DNA of 64,000 bases from an uncultured Eubacteriales bacterium (GTDB taxonomy: Bacteria > Bacillota > Clostridia > Tissierellales > Peptoniphilaceae): NCBI GenBank assembly GCA_900540185.1, contig UQFH01000004.1:88582-152581 (forward strand), in the 5' to 3' direction. The notes under the pieces were generated by a model. That model saw only the letters and a list, made by a program, of their open reading frames with translations, had not been told where the DNA came from and made no database searches. Positions 33,412 through 41,948 of the stretch are shown in pieces. Each line of letters begins with the position of its first letter. Position 1 is the stretch's first letter. A program made the position numbers and the translations under genes.

Positions 33412-34416
33412 ATGCTTATTTTAGCAATTATATTTTTAATTTTATTTGTGCCGCAAGTTTATTATGTTTTTAAGAGGAAAAGATATAAGTCGCTCGATAT
33501 GACAAGCAAGTTTTTCAAGAGAATGACAGTCTTTAAAGAAGACGGTTATGAGGAGATGTATCTTACAAATACTGACGGTGCTGATGTTTTTGTGAGAGTT
33601 TTATCGTGCGAAAATCCAAAGGCTGTTGTGCAATTGGTGCACGGAGTTGCGGAGCATTCCGGAAATTATATGGAGTTTGCAAGATTTTTAAATCAAAACG
33701 GCTATATCGTTGCTATTGATGACCACAGAGGGCACGGGCGTTCCATCTCGAATGCTTATCCGAACGGGTTTATGAATATGGCGGAGGAGCTTGTCGACGA
33801 TGAGATTATGATTGCGAAATATATGAAGGATGAATATCCGAATCTTGAGTATTATATGATTGGACATTCTATGGGGTCGATGATTGCAAGGCTTTTTTTA
33901 AGAAAACACGACGATATGCTCGACAAGTTTATTGTTATGGGGACTGTACCGGTAAACAAGTTTTCATTTCTCGGTGTGTTTTTCTTAAATATTGCTTGTT
34001 TTTATTTGGGCATCAAGACCGAGAGCAGACTTATTAATTCAGTCGTCGGTGCAAGCGGTCTCGATTTTATAAGTTATGACGAGGAAAATATTGAAGAGAA
34101 AGCGAGCGACCCTTTTCGGATTTTCAGATTTAAGCTCGGCTATACAAGAGCGCTTATAGATTTAAACAGAAAGCTTGGAAAGAAAACAGATTATGAATGC
34201 AAAAATCCGAATCTTGAAATTTATAATATGGTGGGAGCTGAAGATATTATTACGAAGGGCGAAAAAGGTGTCGCCGACAGTTTGAATTTTTTAAAATCCA
34301 TCGGATACAAGGATGTTTCGAGTAAAACATATGAACATATGAAGCACGAGATTTTGTGTGAAACAAATAAAGAGTTTGTCTATCGTGACATTTTGAATTT
34401 TTTTGATGGTAAATAG
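33412..34416 (+). CDS. Membrane-anchored alpha/beta hydrolase (lysophospholipase/monoacylglycerol lipase type)
   Basis: A 334-residue protein with an N-terminal hydrophobic anchor (LILAIIFLILFVPQVYYVF) and a serine-hydrolase domain: LVHGVAEHSGNY (oxyanion region), IAIDDHRGHGRS-like strand, nucleophile elbow MIGHSMGSM, acid in NMVGAEDIITKG and His in YEHMKHEIL. Such enzymes cleave lysophospholipids or monoglycerides at the membrane. GGGGAG precedes the ATG. It is the first plus-strand gene past the island. Confidence 0.88.
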   Translation: MLILAIIFLILFVPQVYYVFKRKRYKSLDMTSKFFKRMTVFKEDGYEEMYLTNTDGADVFVRVLSCENPKAVVQLVHGVAEHSGNYMEFARFLNQNGYIVAIDDHRGHGRSISNAYPNGFMNMAEELVDDEIMIAKYMKDEYPNLEYYMIGHSMGSMIARLFLRKHDDMLDKFIVMGTVPVNKFSFLGVFFLNIACFYLGIKTESRLINSVVGASGLDFISYDEENIEEKASDPFRIFRFKLGYTRALIDLNRKLGKKTDYECKNPNLEIYNMVGAEDIITKGEKGVADSLNFLKSIGYKDVSSKTYEHMKHEILCETNKEFVYRDILNFFDGK

Positions 34417-34438
34417 AATAGCTTTTCGAATTTTTATT

Positions 34439-34463
34439 GAGCCGTTTTCGGCTCTTTTTATTT
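34439..34463 (+). terminator. Terminator after the hydrolase gene
   Basis: GAGCC/GGCTC stem with a 6-base loop and a TTTTTATTT tail. Confidence 0.8.
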
Positions 34464-34470
34464 AGCTGAT

Positions 34471-34499
34471 TTTGTTTTCTCTCCGAAATGTTGTATAAT
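34471..34499 (+). promoter_or_regulatory. Promoter of the YfcE-like gene
   Basis: TTTGTT (34471-34476) and TATAAT (34494-34499) at 17-bp spacing, 28 bases before the ATG. Confidence 0.65.
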
Positions 34500-34526
34500 A
34501 TTATTGATTGATTTTTGGAGGTTTTT

Positions 34527-35036
34527 ATGAGAATCGGAATTGTGAGCGATACGCACGGCGGATACAAGGATTTTATGATTGCACTTGAAAAAATGGGAGA
34601 GGTGGATTTTATTCTTCATCTCGGCGATGTTTTATATCACGGGCCGCGAAATGATTTGCCGGGGACTTATGAGCCGAAGAAGCTTGCGGAGAAACTAAAG
34701 AGTATGGACAATATCGTTTTTGTGCGTGGGAATTGCGACAGCGAGGTCGACGAGATGGTCACGGATAAAAATATTCACGAAAATTTCAGGATTATTGATT
34801 TCGGTGACATAAGGATTTACGCAACCCACGGTCACAGAGAGTCGGAGGACAAGAGAGTCGCTGCTGCTGAGAACAAGTTTTGCGATTATTTAATCACCGG
34901 TCACACGCATATCAAAAAGGATATAAGGACCGACACGCTCCACATTTTAAATCCAGGTTCAACGACGATTCCGAAAGACGCATCGCACTCATGCGCCGTC
35001 ATTGACGACGAGGGCGTTCATTTTTATGAATGGTGA
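34527..35036 (+). CDS. YfcE/MJ0936-family phosphodiesterase
   Basis: A 169-residue metallophosphoesterase: GIVSDTHGG (D-x-H), LHLGDVLYHG (GD), FVRGNCDSEVD (GNC in place of GNH, typical of YfcE), YATHGHRES and ITGHTHIKKD. YfcE hydrolyses model phosphodiesters; the natural substrate is unknown. The ATG at 34527 follows TTTTTGGAGG; the in-frame TTG upstream lies within that site. It is monocistronic. Confidence 0.88.
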   Translation: MRIGIVSDTHGGYKDFMIALEKMGEVDFILHLGDVLYHGPRNDLPGTYEPKKLAEKLKSMDNIVFVRGNCDSEVDEMVTDKNIHENFRIIDFGDIRIYATHGHRESEDKRVAAAENKFCDYLITGHTHIKKDIRTDTLHILNPGSTTIPKDASHSCAVIDDEGVHFYEW

Positions 35037-35053
35037 TTTCGATCGCATTTCAC

Positions 35054-35082
35054 TTGATTTTTTTCGCCCTTGGTATTATAAT
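35054..35082 (+). promoter_or_regulatory. Threonine aldolase promoter
   Basis: TTGATT (35054-35059) and TATAAT (35077-35082) with 17-bp spacing. Confidence 0.8.
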
Positions 35083-35130
35083 GGACTTAACCGATGAGAA
35101 TCGATAATATTATTGCAAAGGAAAGGTAAT

Positions 35131-36168
35131 ATGATATTTCTAAATTGTGATTATAACGAAGGCTGTCATCCAAAGATTTTGGAAAGGCTTGTTGAAACAA
35201 ATTTTGACCAATGTTTGGGCTATGGAGATGACAAATATTCAAAGCATGCAAGGGAGTTAATTAAAAAGTCTCTTGGCACTGAAGATTGTGATATTTATTT
35301 TTTAGTTTCAGGCACTCCTACAAATGTAGCAGCTTTAAATCAAATACTTAAACCATATCAAGCCGTTATGGCTCCAGACACGGCACACATAAATGTTCAC
35401 GAAACGGGTATGCCCGAAGCATGTGGACACAAGATTTTAACTTTCCCGAATCAAAACGGAAAGATTACAATCGAGCAAATTGACGAATTTATGCACCAAA
35501 GAAATTTCGAAGCTGTCGTAGAACATTCGGTCGAACCGAAGCTTGTTTATATAACATATCCGACCGAAATCGGTACTCTTTACACAAAGAAGGAGCTCGA
35601 AGATTTGCACGCATATTGCAAAAAGAATGATCTTTATCTTTACCTCGACGGAGCAAGACTCGGATACGGTTTGACTGCCGAAGACGGCGACATCACTTTC
35701 GAAGACATAGCAAAGAACTGCGATATGTTTTATATCGGCGGAACGAAATGCGGTGCTCTTTTGGGCGAAGCGATGGTAATCATAAACGACGAGCTGAAAA
35801 AAGGTTTCAGATATATTATCAAACAAACCGGACAACTTCTCGCAAAAGGACGTGCCGCCGGCATTCAATTCGAAACGCTTTTCACGGACAATTTATACAT
35901 CGACATTTGCGCAAACGCAAACGCACAAGCCTGCAGAGTTAGAGATAAGCTCAAGGAAAAAGGCATCGAGTTTTTATATGAAACCTCGACAAACCAACAA
36001 TTCCCGATTGTCCCGAACTCATTCCTCGAAGCGACCAAAGATGAATATGTATTCGACAAGACAAAAATCATTTCGGATGATATGAGTGCAATAAGAATTT
36101 GCACGAGTTGGGCGACAAAGGACGAAAATATCGATAAACTCATAGAAATCATAGAAAAGAATTTATAA
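35131..36168 (+). CDS. ltaE: Low-specificity threonine aldolase
   Basis: A 345-residue PLP enzyme splitting threonine to glycine and acetaldehyde. YGDDKYSKHARELI near the N-terminus, LVSGTPTNVAAL, the His of HINVHETG that stacks on PLP, the LYLDGARLGYGL segment and the Schiff-base lysine in YIGGTKCGALLGE match the family. The ATG at 35131 follows AAGGAAAGG; a longer frame lacks a signal. It is monocistronic between its own promoter and terminator. Confidence 0.88.
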   Translation: MIFLNCDYNEGCHPKILERLVETNFDQCLGYGDDKYSKHARELIKKSLGTEDCDIYFLVSGTPTNVAALNQILKPYQAVMAPDTAHINVHETGMPEACGHKILTFPNQNGKITIEQIDEFMHQRNFEAVVEHSVEPKLVYITYPTEIGTLYTKKELEDLHAYCKKNDLYLYLDGARLGYGLTAEDGDITFEDIAKNCDMFYIGGTKCGALLGEAMVIINDELKKGFRYIIKQTGQLLAKGRAAGIQFETLFTDNLYIDICANANAQACRVRDKLKEKGIEFLYETSTNQQFPIVPNSFLEATKDEYVFDKTKIISDDMSAIRICTSWATKDENIDKLIEIIEKNL

Positions 36169-36173
36169 AAAAT

Positions 36174-36202
36174 ACGGACACAGTTTGATGTGTCCGTTTT
36201 TT
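36174..36202 (+). terminator. Terminator of ltaE
   Basis: ACGGACAC/GTGTCCGT stem, 8-base loop, T6 tail. A second hairpin (AGGACC...GGTCCT, 36226-36251, with T6 beyond) follows and may stop the opposing minus-strand gene. Confidence 0.88.
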
Positions 36203-36272
36203 AATGCATTTTTTCAAAACAGAAAGAGGACCCGTACATTAATACAGGTCCTGAGGTTTTTTATGAGTTAAT

Positions 36273-37199
36273 CTATAGAAATTCTATTGTATAGATTTCA
36301 TATTTGTCACTTGTCTTGGATGTTTCGTGGCTAACATTTGCCGATAAGTATCCGTTTGCTCTTGCCGTCTTTGTCGTTATTGACTCGACTTGACCAGGTG
36401 TGAGAGTTGCCGGAACCGCAAATGTTAAAGTCTTTTTGCCGTCTTTTGCAGCTTTTGTAAGACCCGCTTCGATTTCTTTTATCGAACCGAAATAAAGTCC
36501 GTCAGCTTCTTTTTTAACTTTGTCTATATCACCTGTTGCGGCTGTGTCTTCGCCCTTTTTGTCGTCAGTTTTTTTGTCATTCTTTGCAAGTTCAGGAGCG
36601 TTTAACTTCTTTGCAAGCTCTGCAATATATGCATCAACATCAGCAACTTTAATATCTTTTATTGCTTTGTATTCAAGTTTATTTGCAGTAGCCAAAGGTT
36701 TTACTTCCGCAACCTTATCCTTGTCGTTCCACTTTACTTCATATCCGAGTGCATCACAGAGAGTTCTTAGCGGAAGATATGTTCTGCCTTCTTTTGCATC
36801 GATAGTTGCCGGCACATCAAGTGCATAGAGCTTTCCGTTTGCATAAAACGCCTTTTTGTCAACCGGGAAAATTACATTTCCTTTGTCGCCGTTTTGTATA
36901 ACGGCAAGTCTGTTGTCCTTGTCCCAATAAACCTTTTTACCGAGCGCAGCTAAAACATCAGTAACCGCAAGAGCGCTCTTGTTGTCAACTACCTTCGGTG
37001 CATATTTGAATTTGTAATCCTTGAGTTCGCCTTTTTCATTCGGCACTTTCAAATTGAATTTTGAAACAAACTCACCCAACTTTGCCGGCGTCTTCTTTAC
37101 CGCATTCATCTCGTCAACGAGACCTGCAGCCTTTACACCCATCGTAAACACCATCGTAAACGTCATCAAAATTGCGAGAAACGTAATTCTCTTCTTCAT
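36273..37199 (-). CDS. Secreted protein with a copper amine oxidase N-terminal-like domain
   Basis: A 308-residue exported protein. A signal peptide (RITFLAILMTFTMVFTMGVKAA) is followed by a CuAO_N1-type domain at about residues 65-160 (VTDVLAALGKKVYWDKDN, RTYLPLRTLCDALGYEVKWN), a Lys/Asp-rich spacer and a C-terminal strand-rich domain. These domains are wall-associated in Bacillota and have no amine oxidase activity. GGAGGG precedes the ATG. The long leader (about 75 bases from the -10) carries a small hairpin. Confidence 0.8.
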   Translation of the reverse strand: MKKRITFLAILMTFTMVFTMGVKAAGLVDEMNAVKKTPAKLGEFVSKFNLKVPNEKGELKDYKFKYAPKVVDNKSALAVTDVLAALGKKVYWDKDNRLAVIQNGDKGNVIFPVDKKAFYANGKLYALDVPATIDAKEGRTYLPLRTLCDALGYEVKWNDKDKVAEVKPLATANKLEYKAIKDIKVADVDAYIAELAKKLNAPELAKNDKKTDDKKGEDTAATGDIDKVKKEADGLYFGSIKEIEAGLTKAAKDGKKTLTFAVPATLTPGQVESITTKTARANGYLSANVSHETSKTSDKYEIYTIEFL

Positions 37200-37273
37200 A
37201 ATAACCCTCCTTGATAAAATAAGATTTTCGCTTTTCTTGCGAATAATAGAAAATCAAATGATATTCTGTAGTT

Positions 37274-37302
37274 ATTATATACCCATATGCATTTAATTTA
37301 AA
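37274..37302 (-). promoter_or_regulatory. Promoter of the CuAO-domain gene
   Basis: On the minus strand TTTAAA (37297-37302) and TATAAT (37274-37279), 17-bp spacing. Confidence 0.6.
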
Positions 37303-37340
37303 ACGTTAAACCGAAATCAAATTGTGTTTTCTATTTTTCC

Positions 37341-37366
37341 AAAAAAAGAGACGCTTTCGCATCTCA
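37341..37366 (-). terminator. Terminator of the second long LtaS-like gene
   Basis: On the minus strand GAGATGC/GCGTCTC (one wobble) closed by a GAAA tetraloop, followed by T7. Confidence 0.9.
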
Positions 37367-37409
37367 ATTTTATTTTACTATTCCATTTTCTTCGGAGTTT
37401 AAATGCCAC

Positions 37410-40190
37410 CTAATACATATAAATTTGCTCGAGTTCCTCGAGTTCATTCTCTCCGATATTCATGTTGAGCACGAGGTTTGTAAAGCCCATTTTTGTCGCA
37501 AACGAAACTTGCCCCGGAGTTATAAGTTCAACCATAACTCTCTCTTTCGGCGGGTTAAGTTTAAGAAGCGCTCTCATGATTTCAACTTGCGCTTCGTCGG
37601 CTGTCAGATAAATTCTTATATTTTTATTTTTTTCCATAAGTTTAAATAGTTCCGTCGGGTCATCGCTGTCAGTAAGATTCATTTTTACAATGTCATTTTC
37701 CGCATCATAATAAACTTTGATTGGAACAAATTCATCGCCCGCTCTTTCGGAAATTTCTCGAAGACTTGTTGCAACATCACCGTCCGGAATAATAAATTCT
37801 TCACTCACGGTTTTTATCTCCGCTTTTGAGTCCGTCTTTTCGATTTTTTCAAAAGGAATTATTGCAAGTTCTCCCTCTTTTACCTCGCCCATTTCTCTAA
37901 AGGTTTGGTCTTTAAATTCAGTCAAATCTCCACCGTAAATTAATAAGTCCGGCATACCGAGTTTGATTGATTTCACTTCATCTTCAGTGTAGTCCGAAAC
38001 GTCCAAGAGGATGTTGTATCCGTTTTTCCTGTAGAAAATTTCCTCATATTCATCTTTCGAGTTCGCTTTTATTATAAGGCTGTCGTGGTTTCCGCTGACC
38101 GTTTTCACAAAGAACGCAAATTCGCGCGGGTCATTTGTGTCCACAATGAATTTATAGTTTTTGTATTTTCCGAGCACATCACCAAGGGAAATATATCCCG
38201 TTTTTGCGGCTTCGAAATTCATATTTTCTCCGTTCGGATTTGTCACATAGTAGTCGTCAAGAGTCTTTTTAAGCGATAAATAGAAGTATTTGTATCCATT
38301 TTGAATAGCGCTATCAAGTTCGTCCTTTGTTTCGACAACAACTGCATCCGACGGCTTTTCGTAATCGTTTACAAGCTCATCTTTGTTGCCTTTAGCCATA
38401 AGTTTTTCAATGCTGTTTGTGTCCAAGATTTTATTTGAGAGTGTGATTTCTTTTATCGCCTGTTTATAGAGTTTCTTCGCCTCTTCATTCGGCGGCGTTT
38501 CCGCGCCCGTCTTTCTGTTTACGAGAGTGCCGTTTTCAAAAATTCCGTCTCTTTTCATCGTAAATATATAGTCGTCGGAAATGAAAGAACCCTTTCTCAT
38601 ATATCCTTCCGGAAATGCGACGGACGGATGATTTTTATCGAAAATATCGTGTCCGAATGTGACATATTTCGACGCGTCAATGCCGAAGAGATTTAAAATC
38701 GTCGGCATAAAGTCGAGTTGCGACCTCACGGACTCAATCGTTTTCTTTTCTTCAAGTCCCGGCACATGAATAATTAACGGCACATTCATAAGCTCGTCAA
38801 AGTCGAATTTCTTTCCGATAAATTCTGCAACTCTTAACATCGCATCCGCTTCAACTCCGGTTATTCCGTGGTGGTCTCCGTAGAGTGCGATGACGGAGTT
38901 CTCAAACATTCCATTTTCCTTTAATTTATCCAAAAATTCTCCAAGCGCCTTGTCCGTGTAGTGAACGGCGTTTAGATATCTGAAGAAAAATGTGTCTTTG
39001 TCTTTATCGATTGCACTCAAAGAGCCGTCATAGTCCGGCATCTCGTACGGCACGTGGCTCGAAAGCGTAATCAAAAATGAATAAAAAGGTTCCGATTGCT
39101 TCGAAATAATATCAAAAGATTGTCTTAAAAAACTCTCATCCGAAAGTCCCATTCCAATCATATCGTCCAAATCGAAATCGTCTTCCGCATAAAAATTGTC
39201 AATTCCAAGGTGCGGGTAAACTCTGTCGCGCATCCAGAAGTCCCTTTTGTAACCGTGAAAAGCGTCTACGGCATAGTTGTGGTCCGCAAAAATTTTCGGA
39301 AGACCGTAGAGATAAGTGTCGATATATGCCTCATAGGACTGCGCCCTCATCGTCGGATAGAGCGAGTGAAGACTTACAAACTCCGCATCCGAAGTGTTTC
39401 CCGCTCCGAGCATTTCGATATAATTCTTGCAATATATGCTTCCCGTTTCCTCGATCAATCGATTTAAATTCGGCGTTATTTCCTCGCCGTTGTATTCCCT
39501 TCCAATCACAAAATTGTTCAAACTTTCGATTTGAATATGAATAAAATTTTTGCCCTTTGCAATACCTGTGTATTCATTTTCATATTTTTCTTTGTTTAAA
39601 TTATTCATGCTTTCCGAAACGTCGTCCTCGTGTAGCTCGCCCGGCTTCGAAACGCTTTCCGCAATATCTCTTATGTGATAACCGAAGAGCGAAAGCCTTG
39701 AAGCCGACGCCATCTTTGAGCCCGAAAATGCAAATACCGCAAGCAAAGCTGCAACTACAATACTGAGAGAAATATATCTCGGAATATAAATATCGAAAAA
39801 GTTTTTCTTTAAAATCTTTTCCAAATAACCTTTAAAATAAATATAGCCCGTAATCGGCAAATCCAAAATCAAAATAAGATTTTTAAAATTAAAAAGCCTC
39901 TTAACGGCATCTGTAACGCCACCGAGATTTCCCGCATGTCCAAGCTCGCTTATAACCGGCATGCGGTTGAAATATGAAAAATAAACCACATCCGCAAACA
40001 TAATAAAACTCAAAAGTGCATAAAGCACAAAACTAAGTACTCTAACTTTCTTACCTCTTTTTCTAAGAAGAATATAAAATGCGGTAATTACGGAAAAATC
40101 CATAAAAAAAACCAACATCGGCGCAAATTGAACCTTGGTCTCCGTGTAAAATAAAATAAGTTTTAAAATAAGTAAAATATATAGTAACAT
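37410..40190 (-). CDS. LtaS-like membrane sulfatase-fold protein with a degenerate GDPD-like tail, second paralogue
   Basis: A 926-residue close paralogue of the 12.4-15.2 kb gene: five N-terminal helices, then HIQIESLNN, GAGNTSDAEF (catalytic Thr), TLSSHVPYE and YGDHHGI. The C-terminal 300 residues repeat the same extra architecture (VVVETKDELDSAIQNGY, FYLSLKKTLDDYY, SLGDVLGKY, KFIVDTND, LNPPKERVMVELITPGQVSF) in the order of a GDPD barrel without catalytic E-x-D. Poly-glycerophosphate synthesis is the likely activity. GGAG precedes the ATG and it has its own promoter and terminator, unlike the first copy. Confidence 0.82.
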   Translation of the reverse strand: MLLYILLILKLILFYTETKVQFAPMLVFFMDFSVITAFYILLRKRGKKVRVLSFVLYALLSFIMFADVVYFSYFNRMPVISELGHAGNLGGVTDAVKRLFNFKNLILILDLPITGYIYFKGYLEKILKKNFFDIYIPRYISLSIVVAALLAVFAFSGSKMASASRLSLFGYHIRDIAESVSKPGELHEDDVSESMNNLNKEKYENEYTGIAKGKNFIHIQIESLNNFVIGREYNGEEITPNLNRLIEETGSIYCKNYIEMLGAGNTSDAEFVSLHSLYPTMRAQSYEAYIDTYLYGLPKIFADHNYAVDAFHGYKRDFWMRDRVYPHLGIDNFYAEDDFDLDDMIGMGLSDESFLRQSFDIISKQSEPFYSFLITLSSHVPYEMPDYDGSLSAIDKDKDTFFFRYLNAVHYTDKALGEFLDKLKENGMFENSVIALYGDHHGITGVEADAMLRVAEFIGKKFDFDELMNVPLIIHVPGLEEKKTIESVRSQLDFMPTILNLFGIDASKYVTFGHDIFDKNHPSVAFPEGYMRKGSFISDDYIFTMKRDGIFENGTLVNRKTGAETPPNEEAKKLYKQAIKEITLSNKILDTNSIEKLMAKGNKDELVNDYEKPSDAVVVETKDELDSAIQNGYKYFYLSLKKTLDDYYVTNPNGENMNFEAAKTGYISLGDVLGKYKNYKFIVDTNDPREFAFFVKTVSGNHDSLIIKANSKDEYEEIFYRKNGYNILLDVSDYTEDEVKSIKLGMPDLLIYGGDLTEFKDQTFREMGEVKEGELAIIPFEKIEKTDSKAEIKTVSEEFIIPDGDVATSLREISERAGDEFVPIKVYYDAENDIVKMNLTDSDDPTELFKLMEKNKNIRIYLTADEAQVEIMRALLKLNPPKERVMVELITPGQVSFATKMGFTNLVLNMNIGENELEELEQIYMY

Positions 40191-40223
40191 ACTATCTCCA
40201 TTTCTAATTCATTTATAAAAATA

Positions 40224-40252
40224 ATTCTACTACATATTAGTTATATAGTCAA
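40224..40252 (-). promoter_or_regulatory. Promoter of the second long LtaS-like gene
   Basis: On the minus strand TTGACT (40247-40252) and TAGAAT (40224-40229), 17-bp spacing. Confidence 0.8.
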
Positions 40253-40277
40253 GTTTATAGGTTTTGGGCAGTTTTAA

Positions 40278-40307
40278 TTAAAAAAACAGTGCAAATAAAC
40301 TGCACTG
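40278..40307 (-). terminator. Terminator of the lanthipeptide operon
   Basis: On the minus strand CAGTGCA/TGCACTG with a 7-base loop and a long T run, 7 bases after the last transporter gene. Confidence 0.92.
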
Positions 40308-40313
40308 TCTTTT

Positions 40314-41939
40314 CTAAATAATATTAATATTTTCATCAAATATTTCAAACATATTTTTATCGTGTGATATGATTAAAATTATTTTGTTTTTCTTTATTTT
40401 GCGGAGAGTGTTCATGAGCCATTCACATCTTGCGGTGTCAAGATTTGCTGTCGGTTCGTCCATAATAATGAAATCTTTTCCCGAAAAAATCGCACCCAAT
40501 ATTGACGTGAATGTTCTGTCACCACCGGACAAGTCTTTAATTGGAATATCTTTCTTGTTATTTAAGAAATCAATAACCATATCTCGACTATCAATATTAT
40601 ATTCATCAATTTTTTCTTTTACGGTATCAACTTCAACATCATATTCTCCTGCTAGATATTCAGCTGATTTCTCGTAAATGGATTTAGGAAATTGCGAAAC
40701 AAATGCAACATTTTTTCTTCTAAAATATACCGAGTCAATCTCTTTCATATCTTTTCCGTTAACCCTTACATCGACTTTGCTGAATTCATTTTCCTTGTAA
40801 ACTCCCGTAATAAGTCGTATAAGAGTTGTCTTTCCCTTTCCGTTGTCACCTGAAATTCCATATATATTGCCTTTTTTTAGAGAAATCTTCATATCTTTAT
40901 ATATATTTATTTCATTCGTGAACGAATAGCTTATGTCGGCATCTATTGATTCCACTTTTTCAATTTTATTTTTTCCTTCTTCAATTGATGAAACAGAATA
41001 TAGTTCATTTAGCTTTTCAGTTGAGGCCACCTTTCCTGCTTTTTGTTCCCCAAATTGGAACAACGAAAGCGAAATCTGTTGAATTTGTTGGCCGTATGCG
41101 ACAATAACGAGCAATTCACCGATTGAAAGTTGCCCTTTGTTGACAAAATATGCACCCAATGAAATTATTATCAATTGACATAAAATTGTCACTCCTGTCA
41201 TCGACAAATTAAAAAGTTGATTGAATTTTGTAAAGTCTAAAAATTTCGAAAAAAATTCTTTAAATACATCCGAAAATTTTCTATTTTCATTTTGATAATC
41301 TCCGGACTGTACAATTTCATCAAGAAATTCAACTTGACCGCTCCAATTTGAAAAGTAACCTGCTGCGCTTTCTTGATATTCTTGAGCTTTTTCAGTCATT
41401 CTTTTCAAGAATGTAATATAAACATATATCAAAATCGGCACCGTTATTACAAAACCTATAGTTATTTTCCAGTTTATAATAATAGAAATTCCGAGCATCA
41501 AAACTATTTTCAAAATATTTAATACAAACGACAATATTCCATCCGTATAGTAGTTTGAAACATTTTCAAGGTCGCTTTTCACACGACTGGAAAAATAGGA
41601 TGTATCAATTTTTCTAAACGCTGTTGCATCGGAAAATCTGTATTTCTCATTCATATTGTCAAAACCGGTTTTAATTGTTTCAAGCTTAAATCTTGCGGAC
41701 ACCTTCTTTTTAAAATATCCCATAATGACATAAACAATGACAATTGAAGTAAAAATAAGGACATAATTTATAACCTCACTCCACTTCTCGGATGTTTTTA
41801 CAACATCAAAAATTTGCCACATATATTTATATTGAACGACATCCAATATAGCATAGATAGTCGCTATCAAAACAAGAAGAAAATATCTGCTTTTCAAACT
41901 GTATTTTGATTCTTTTAAAATATTTATTTCTTTAAACAT
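40314..41939 (-). CDS. ABC half-transporter of the lanthipeptide cluster, second subunit
   Basis: A 541-residue half-transporter: about five to six helices (residues 15-290) and an ATPase domain with Walker A GDNGKGKTT, signature LSGGDRTF, Walker B FIIMDEPTANLD and the H-loop ILIISHD. The fold is of the ABCB/exporter type without an N-terminal C39 peptidase. The signature and Walker A are slightly atypical, suggesting an asymmetric partner of the adjacent half-transporter. It probably exports the modified peptide or gives immunity. AGGAG precedes the ATG, 9 bases from the neighbour. Confidence 0.88.
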   Translation of the reverse strand: MFKEINILKESKYSLKSRYFLLVLIATIYAILDVVQYKYMWQIFDVVKTSEKWSEVINYVLIFTSIVIVYVIMGYFKKKVSARFKLETIKTGFDNMNEKYRFSDATAFRKIDTSYFSSRVKSDLENVSNYYTDGILSFVLNILKIVLMLGISIIINWKITIGFVITVPILIYVYITFLKRMTEKAQEYQESAAGYFSNWSGQVEFLDEIVQSGDYQNENRKFSDVFKEFFSKFLDFTKFNQLFNLSMTGVTILCQLIIISLGAYFVNKGQLSIGELLVIVAYGQQIQQISLSLFQFGEQKAGKVASTEKLNELYSVSSIEEGKNKIEKVESIDADISYSFTNEINIYKDMKISLKKGNIYGISGDNGKGKTTLIRLITGVYKENEFSKVDVRVNGKDMKEIDSVYFRRKNVAFVSQFPKSIYEKSAEYLAGEYDVEVDTVKEKIDEYNIDSRDMVIDFLNNKKDIPIKDLSGGDRTFTSILGAIFSGKDFIIMDEPTANLDTARCEWLMNTLRKIKKNKIILIISHDKNMFEIFDENINII

Positions 41940-41948
41940 ATCGAACTC

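Noticed and set aside
37410..40190. True sulfatase function for the LtaS-like proteins
   Set aside because: They carry the LtaS GNTSDAEF threonine rather than the Cys/Ser-x-Pro-x-Arg sulfatase motif and have the five-helix LtaS anchor.
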